From DASWED01 sp036394995 (GTDB taxonomy: Bacteria > Actinomycetota > UBA4738 > JACQTL01): DNA of 17,526 nt. The stretch spans positions 1 through 17,526 of the forward strand of contig DASWED010000094.1 of assembly GCA_036394995.1 (NCBI GenBank). Direction: 5' to 3'. The notes beneath the pieces were generated by a model. It saw only the letters and a program-made list of their open reading frames with translations. It did no database searches and had not been told where the DNA came from. The position numbers and the translations under genes were made by a program. Positions 13,549-17,526 of this stretch are shown here, in pieces. How positions within the stretch are numbered: the stretch's first letter is position 1; each line of letters starts with the position of its first letter.

Positions 13549-13988
13549 TGCCGGAGTTCAGCGTGGTCCTGGGGCTCGGGGTGGGACTGTCGGCATCGCT
13601 GGCGCTGGCCGAGATCCTCTCGATCGCCCCCGGCGGCTACATCGTCCCGGGATACCTGGCCCTGAGCCTCGATCACCCGGCCCGGGTCCTGGCCACCGTC
13701 GGCGTGGCGCTGGTCACCCTGGTGGTGCTGAAGGTGGTGGGGCAGTTCCTGATCCTGTACGGGATGCGGCGGTTCGTGTTGTACCTGCTGGTCGGGTTCG
13801 CGCTCGGCACCGCCTACGCCACGCTGGTGGCCGAGCACGCGCACACGCCCATCCAGGCAGTGGGGTTCCTGGTGCCCGGGCTGATCGCCTCCTGGATGGA
13901 CCGCCAGGGGGTCCTCGTCACCCTGGGCTCGATGATCACCGTGGCGATCATCGCCCGCCTCGTCCTGCTGCTGTTCGCGAGGCTGTGA
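13548..13988 (+). CDS. pgsC: Poly-gamma-glutamate biosynthesis membrane protein PgsC
   Basis: A 146-residue integral membrane protein close to the usual PgsC length (about 149). Hydrophobic segments are visible at about 6-24, 48-70, 74-92, 104-116 and 122-143. Two family blocks stand out: APGGYIVPGYLAL (27-39) and GFLVPGLIASWMDRQG (106-121). PgsC pairs with PgsB in the membrane to elongate or export the polymer. The ATG begins on the last base of the pgsB stop. The next gene starts four bases after its stop. Confidence 0.9.
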   Translation: MPEFSVVLGLGVGLSASLALAEILSIAPGGYIVPGYLALSLDHPARVLATVGVALVTLVVLKVVGQFLILYGMRRFVLYLLVGFALGTAYATLVAEHAHTPIQAVGFLVPGLIASWMDRQGVLVTLGSMITVAIIARLVLLLFARL

Positions 13989-13992
13989 TCCG

Positions 13993-15207
13993 ATGATCGA
14001 ACGGTTGCGACGAGCGCTGTACTCCCATCAGCGGGGCCATCGGCCGCTGGCGTTCGTGTTCCTGGGGCTGGTGTCGATCGGGGTGTACAGCCTGGTGGTG
14101 CACATCCCGGACAGCTCGGTTGCCGGATCGGTCCTGAAGGCCCGGAAGGAGGCCGTGCAGACGGCCCTCCGGGGCCAGGCGGTCATCCGGAGCGCCCGGG
14201 AGACCCGGGGGCTGGTCGTGAACCCTGGAGACCGGTTCGGGACCGGGTTGATCGGGGTGGCGTCCTCGCCCGTGACCACCGAGCTCGGGTCCCTCGACTC
14301 CCACCGGACGGCCGCGAACCCGGTCTTCGCCGCCGCCGTGGTCCAGATGCTGTCCCGGGCCGGGGTGGGGGAGGGCGACCTCGTCGCCGTGGGCCAGACC
14401 GGCTCCTATCCGGGGTTCGACCTCGACGTGGAGGCGGCGGTGGAGGCGCTCGGGGCCCGGGCGGTCACGGTGTCCCTGATCGGGAGCTCGGCCTACGGGG
14501 CGAACGAGATCGCGCTCACGTGGGTGGACATGGAAACCGAGCTGGCCCGGGCCGGCGTCATCCATCGCCGGAGCGCAGCCGTGGGCCCCGGGGGCTCGCT
14601 GGCCGGTCCGGACGCGGCCCGGCGTCTCCAGCTGGTCCAGGACTCCGGCCTGCCGACGATCCCGGTGCTCCCCACCACCGAGGCCGTGAAGTACCTCGAC
14701 CGCCTCTACATCCGGGCCGCGAACCGGCTGGGCACGCCCATCGCGGCGTTCGTGGACGTGGGCGGCTCGTCGGTCGTCATCGGGTCCGGCGGCTCGGAGA
14801 GCATCATCAGGCCGGGGCTGTCGCGGCCGCGGTGGACCCCGTTCGAGGCCAGGCGGCTCGGGGTCGTGGGGCGGATGGCCCTGCGGGGGATCCCGATCGT
14901 GGCCATGATCGACGTGGCCTCGCTGGCGAGGCAGTTCGGGGTGGCGTTCGATCCCCACCTCCGGCCCACCGCCCGGGACATCGCGGAACCGCCCCCGAAC
15001 CCCATCGGGGTGGTACTCGCGCTGCTGGTCCTGGTGGGGCTGGTGGTAGGGATGCACCGCCTGGGGCTGTTCCGGGTCCCGCACTGGGAGCTTCCCGCCG
15101 CGCTCCGGCGCCGGTCCCGCCGGCCCGGGCCCCCTCGGCAGGGTCCCGAGCCGGGAGTCCCGCCGGAGGACGCCCCCTCGACCGATTCCGTCGCCACCGC
15201 GGGCTAG
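13993..15207 (+). CDS. pgsW: Poly-gamma-glutamate system protein PgsW
   Basis: A 404-residue protein of the PgsW family, found in a subset of poly-gamma-glutamate loci. A membrane segment lies at about 19-38 and a second at about 336-354. The long region between them is therefore probably extracytoplasmic, with a Pro/Arg-rich tail after 370 in the cytoplasm. Conserved-looking blocks are SSPVTTELGSLDSHRTAANP (91-110), GQTGSYPGFD (134-143), LIGSSAYGAN (162-171) and VDVGGSSVVIGSG (254-266), the last two suggesting a phosphate- or sugar-binding fold. Its biochemical role is not established. The gene lies four bases after pgsC, completing a pgsBCW operon with no pgsA (CapA-like phosphoesterase) after it. 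Confidence 0.85.
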   Translation: MIERLRRALYSHQRGHRPLAFVFLGLVSIGVYSLVVHIPDSSVAGSVLKARKEAVQTALRGQAVIRSARETRGLVVNPGDRFGTGLIGVASSPVTTELGSLDSHRTAANPVFAAAVVQMLSRAGVGEGDLVAVGQTGSYPGFDLDVEAAVEALGARAVTVSLIGSSAYGANEIALTWVDMETELARAGVIHRRSAAVGPGGSLAGPDAARRLQLVQDSGLPTIPVLPTTEAVKYLDRLYIRAANRLGTPIAAFVDVGGSSVVIGSGGSESIIRPGLSRPRWTPFEARRLGVVGRMALRGIPIVAMIDVASLARQFGVAFDPHLRPTARDIAEPPPNPIGVVLALLVLVGLVVGMHRLGLFRVPHWELPAALRRRSRRPGPPRQGPEPGVPPEDAPSTDSVATAG

Positions 15208-15274
15208 GGCGAAGGACGGTATCAACGAACTGCGAATGCAGGCCGAAAGAATCGAATACGGGGAAAGGATGGAC

Positions 15275-16624
15275 ATGATGGACATGCAGGGCCGGCATCG
15301 AGGACGCCGCGGCCGGTGGCTGGCGGTCGCGGGCGCGCTGGCGCTCGTGACGCTGCTCGCCGCTCCCGCCCTGGCGGCGACGAGCACACGGGCCAGCGTG
15401 AACAACGCGGGGGTCCAGGGCAACGACAACAGCGGAGCGACGTACACGGCCGGCGGGGGCCGGTTCGTCGTGTTCGAGTCGAGCGCCACGAACCTGGCCA
15501 AGGGCGACACGAACAGCGTCTCCGACATCTTCCTGCGCGACCGCCAGTACGGGAAGACCTACCGGGTCAGCGTGGGGCCGATCAACCCGGCCACGGGGAA
15601 GCCGGTCCAGGCCAACGGGCCCAGCCACAGCGCGCGCGGACTCACGCCGGACGGGAAGTTCATCGCGTTCGAGTCCTTCGCCACGAACCTGGTGAACCAC
15701 GACTTCAACGGCACGTGGGATGCGTTCGTCCGGAGTCGGGCCGCCAAGGCCACCTACCGGGTGAGCCAGAGCACGGACGGCGCCGAGGGGAACGGACCCA
15801 GCGCGGACCCGGTGATCTCGGCCGACGGCCGGTTCGTGGCCTTCGAGTCCTCCGCCTCGAACCTCATCCCGAACGACACGAACGGCGCCATCACCGACGT
15901 GTTCCTGCGCGACCGGGTCAACCAGACGACCACACTGATCAGCCAGTCCACGGCGGGCGGGCACGGCAACCACAGCAGCTCCGACCCGTTCATCTCCACC
16001 AACGGCCGGTTCGTGGTGTTCGAGTCCTCCGCCTCGAACCTGGTCCCGAACGACACGAACGGCGAGACCGACATCTTCGTCCGGGACCGCTCGAACGGCA
16101 CCACGACCCGGGTGAGCGTGAACTCCAGCGAGGTCGCGGGGAACGCGGGGAGCTACAGCGCCCGCATCACCCCCGACGGGCAGTTCGTGGCGTTCGAGTC
16201 GTTCTCCTCGAACCTCATCCCCGCCGTCGACGACAACCACGTCGCGGATGTGTTCGTCCGTGACCGGTCGACCGGCACCACCAGCCGGGTGAGCCTGTCG
16301 TCCTCCGAGGGCCAGGGCAACGGGTTCAGCTCCGACCCCACGATCTCCGCGGACGGCAGGTACGTCGCGTTCGAGTCCGCGGCCACGAACTTCTTCTCGG
16401 GCGACGACAACGCCCACGTGGACGTGTTCATCCGGGATCGCTCGAACGGAGCGACCTTCCCGGCCAGCGTGGGGCCCGGCGGCGGGATCGGCAATGCCGG
16501 ATCGGAGAACCCGTGCTTCTCGGTGGACGGACGGTACCTGGCCTTCGCGTCGAACTCCTCCAACCTGGTGAGCGGCGACACGAACAACAAGAAGGACATC
16601 TTCGTCCGGGGTCCGTTCTCCTGA
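15275..16624 (+). CDS. Secreted seven-bladed TolB/PD40-type beta-propeller protein
   Basis: A 449-residue exported protein. An Arg-rich N-terminus and hydrophobic stretch end in APALA-AT (about residue 34), a clear signal peptide. The rest is seven repeats of about 58 residues with the core 'S.DGRFVAFES.ASNL...DTNG..DVFVRDR..GTT.RVS'; the FES element recurs at about 67, 132, 190, 249, 307, 366 and 423 (last as FAS). This is the TolB-N/PD40 propeller pattern, suggesting a seven-bladed binding scaffold with no visible catalytic residues. GGGGAAAGG (15260-15268) is best spaced for ATG 15275; ATGs at 15269, 15278 and 15284, or an upstream ATG at 15236, are alternatives. It follows pgsW by 67 bp on the same strand and could belong to the operon. 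The repeat is rich in Asn, Ser and Asp, as in calcium-binding surface proteins. Confidence 0.82.
   Translation: MMDMQGRHRGRRGRWLAVAGALALVTLLAAPALAATSTRASVNNAGVQGNDNSGATYTAGGGRFVVFESSATNLAKGDTNSVSDIFLRDRQYGKTYRVSVGPINPATGKPVQANGPSHSARGLTPDGKFIAFESFATNLVNHDFNGTWDAFVRSRAAKATYRVSQSTDGAEGNGPSADPVISADGRFVAFESSASNLIPNDTNGAITDVFLRDRVNQTTTLISQSTAGGHGNHSSSDPFISTNGRFVVFESSASNLVPNDTNGETDIFVRDRSNGTTTRVSVNSSEVAGNAGSYSARITPDGQFVAFESFSSNLIPAVDDNHVADVFVRDRSTGTTSRVSLSSSEGQGNGFSSDPTISADGRYVAFESAATNFFSGDDNAHVDVFIRDRSNGATFPASVGPGGGIGNAGSENPCFSVDGRYLAFASNSSNLVSGDTNNKKDIFVRGPFS
15827..16063 (+). repeat. Recently duplicated propeller blades (177-bp offset)
   Basis: Positions 15827-15886 and 16004-16063 match at 56 of 60 bases by eye, far more than the other blades match each other at the DNA level. 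They encode the cores of blades 3 and 4 (GRFVAFESSASNLIPNDTNG and GRFVVFESSASNLVPNDTNG). Recent duplication or gene conversion within the propeller is the simplest reading. Confidence 0.6.
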
Positions 16625-16680
16625 GCGTGACATCACGGTCCGCGGCTCCCCCGGGACCGCTCCCGGTGGAGAATCGCACC

Positions 16681-17526
16681 GTGGAGCGGTCCGGGCGGCG
16701 GGTGGCACGCATCGCCGTCCCGGTCGCGGTCGTCGTGGCCTTCGGGGGCGTCGCCGGATACCTCGCCCTGCGAGGCCACGGGCCGACCGCTCCGGTGGCG
16801 AAGGCATCTCGAGGCGATCTGATGGGTCGAGTGGAGGATCTGGTTCGTTCGATGCCCCTCCCCGGGTCGGACGCGTACGAGGTTCCCTCGGCGTCCGACC
16901 GGGAGGCGATGTCCAGCGCATTCCGGCTCGTGCAGGAGGGCGACCTCGGGAACGCCGCGGCGGTCGCCCGGCCCCTCGGCTACGAGGTCCGGCCCTTCAC
17001 CGACACCGCGACCGGCACCCACCTGGTGCTCCTCGAGGGCGTCGCGGGCCACCGCTCACGCGGCTGGGGGCTGTTCGTGTGGTCGCCCGGATCGTCCAGC
17101 CGGCTGGTCGTGGAGGTGGCGCATCCACTCGACGACATCGACACGCCCCCCGTAGGGGTGGACGCGTTCCGCGTGGCCGGCGCCCGGGCCCTGCTGGTCG
17201 CGGGGGCCAGCCGGTTCGCCGGGAACGGGGGTTCCGCCGACGTGGCCCACAGCCAGCAGACCATCTTCGAGGCCGTCCACCGGACCCTGGTCGGTCCCCG
17301 GACCGTCGTGTTCGAGCCCCACGGTTTCGAGGCGGCCCGGCACGCCGACTACGGGGACGTGGTCGTGTCCTCCGGGGCGTTCCCCCCCGGCCCGGTGGCC
17401 CGCGCCGTCGCCTCGGCGCTCACGTCGGACGGGCTCACGGTGTGCCTGTACGACGGGCTGCACTGCAGCATGCTCGGGGGGACGACCAACGTCCAGGGCG
17501 CCTCGACGAGAGCCGCCGGCGGGGAG
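16681..17526 (+). CDS. Membrane-anchored protein of unknown function (3' partial)
   Basis: The frame is open from GTG 16681 to the window edge (282 residues seen). An Arg-rich start and one membrane segment (about 10-29) anchor an extracytoplasmic domain. I do not recognise the family with certainty. Notable blocks are LVVEVAHPLDDIDT (142-155), ARALLVAGASRF (168-179), ADVAHSQQTIFEAVH (186-200) and VVFEPHGF (209-216), which place several His and Asp residues (His148, Asp152, Asp154, His190, His200, His214) as in metal hydrolases. A distant link to poly-gamma-glutamate hydrolase or N-formylglutamate-amidohydrolase-like folds is a guess encouraged by the pgs genes upstream. GTG 16681 is preferred because GGTGGAG lies nine bases upstream; GTG 16666 and GTG 16627 are also in frame. 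Confidence 0.6.
   Translation, partial: MERSGRRVARIAVPVAVVVAFGGVAGYLALRGHGPTAPVAKASRGDLMGRVEDLVRSMPLPGSDAYEVPSASDREAMSSAFRLVQEGDLGNAAAVARPLGYEVRPFTDTATGTHLVLLEGVAGHRSRGWGLFVWSPGSSSRLVVEVAHPLDDIDTPPVGVDAFRVAGARALLVAGASRFAGNGGSADVAHSQQTIFEAVHRTLVGPRTVVFEPHGFEAARHADYGDVVVSSGAFPPGPVARAVASALTSDGLTVCLYDGLHCSMLGGTTNVQGASTRAAGGE

Noticed and set aside
15440..16621. Tandem repeats considered as a CRISPR or non-coding array
   Set aside because: The repeats keep one reading frame and encode propeller blades; there is no short exact repeat with unique spacers.
16636..16659. CGGTCC-N12-GGACCG inverted repeat after the propeller stop as a terminator
   Set aside because: Six-bp stem with a 12-base loop and no T-run, in very GC-rich DNA; too weak to call, and within a possible upstream start of the next gene.
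14807..16921. 704-codon minus-strand frame with periodic sequence across the propeller gene
   Set aside because: Its periodicity is only the reverse reading of the propeller repeats; no start context or motif.
15275..17526. Reading either gene after pgsW as PgsA/CapA
   Set aside because: Neither shows the CapA metallophosphoesterase motifs; one is a propeller and the other has a different His/Asp layout.

Overview
The window is very GC-rich (G/C-dominated third codon positions, many GTG starts). It holds a 7Fe ferredoxin of the FdxA type usual in actinobacteria, and promoters with TANNNT -10 boxes. It most resembles a chromosomal stretch of a high-GC actinobacterium (Actinomycetota), probably an uncultured or environmental lineage. 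I see no tRNA, rRNA, CRISPR array, transposase or phage gene. Lineage is an inference from composition and gene content only.

Layout. (1) 2-250: 3' end of a secreted beta-helix-type protein. (2) 302-1500: a two-gene arsenic operon, arsR-arsM, behind a promoter flanked by two 18-bp dyads that look like ArsR operators. (3) 1504-3667, minus strand: a secreted phosphoesterase followed by an adenosine-deaminase-family enzyme with an altered active-site motif. (4) 3965-5937, plus strand: a nucleotidyltransferase-fold protein translationally coupled to a saccharopine-dehydrogenase-like oxidoreductase. (5) 6074-7255: a secreted L,D-transpeptidase with Ig-like and peptidoglycan-binding domains. (6) 7215-10730, minus strand: a probable four-member transcription unit: alpha/beta hydrolase, a decayed SRPBCC fragment, a DUF72 protein and a secreted DUF4091 protein. 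(7) 10742-11728: a luciferase-like flavin-dependent oxidoreductase starting 11 bp from the divergent hydrolase. (8) 11809-12138: ferredoxin with its own promoter and a dyad at the predicted transcription start. (9) 12325-15207: pgsB-pgsC-pgsW, a compact poly-gamma-glutamate-type synthesis operon without a visible pgsA. (10) 15275-16624: a secreted seven-bladed propeller protein. (11) 16681-end: a membrane-anchored protein of unknown function, cut by the window edge.

How the genes may work together. The arsRM pair is a self-contained arsenite-sensing and methylation unit. The right third of the window is the most interesting part. PgsB (ATP-dependent amide ligase), PgsC (membrane partner) and PgsW form a poly-gamma-glutamate variant. 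They are followed on the same strand by an exported propeller and an anchored protein with several conserved-looking His and Asp residues, which could be surface partners or processing factors; this is inference from position. The exported L,D-transpeptidase, phosphoesterase and DUF4091 protein add to a cell-envelope flavour across the window.
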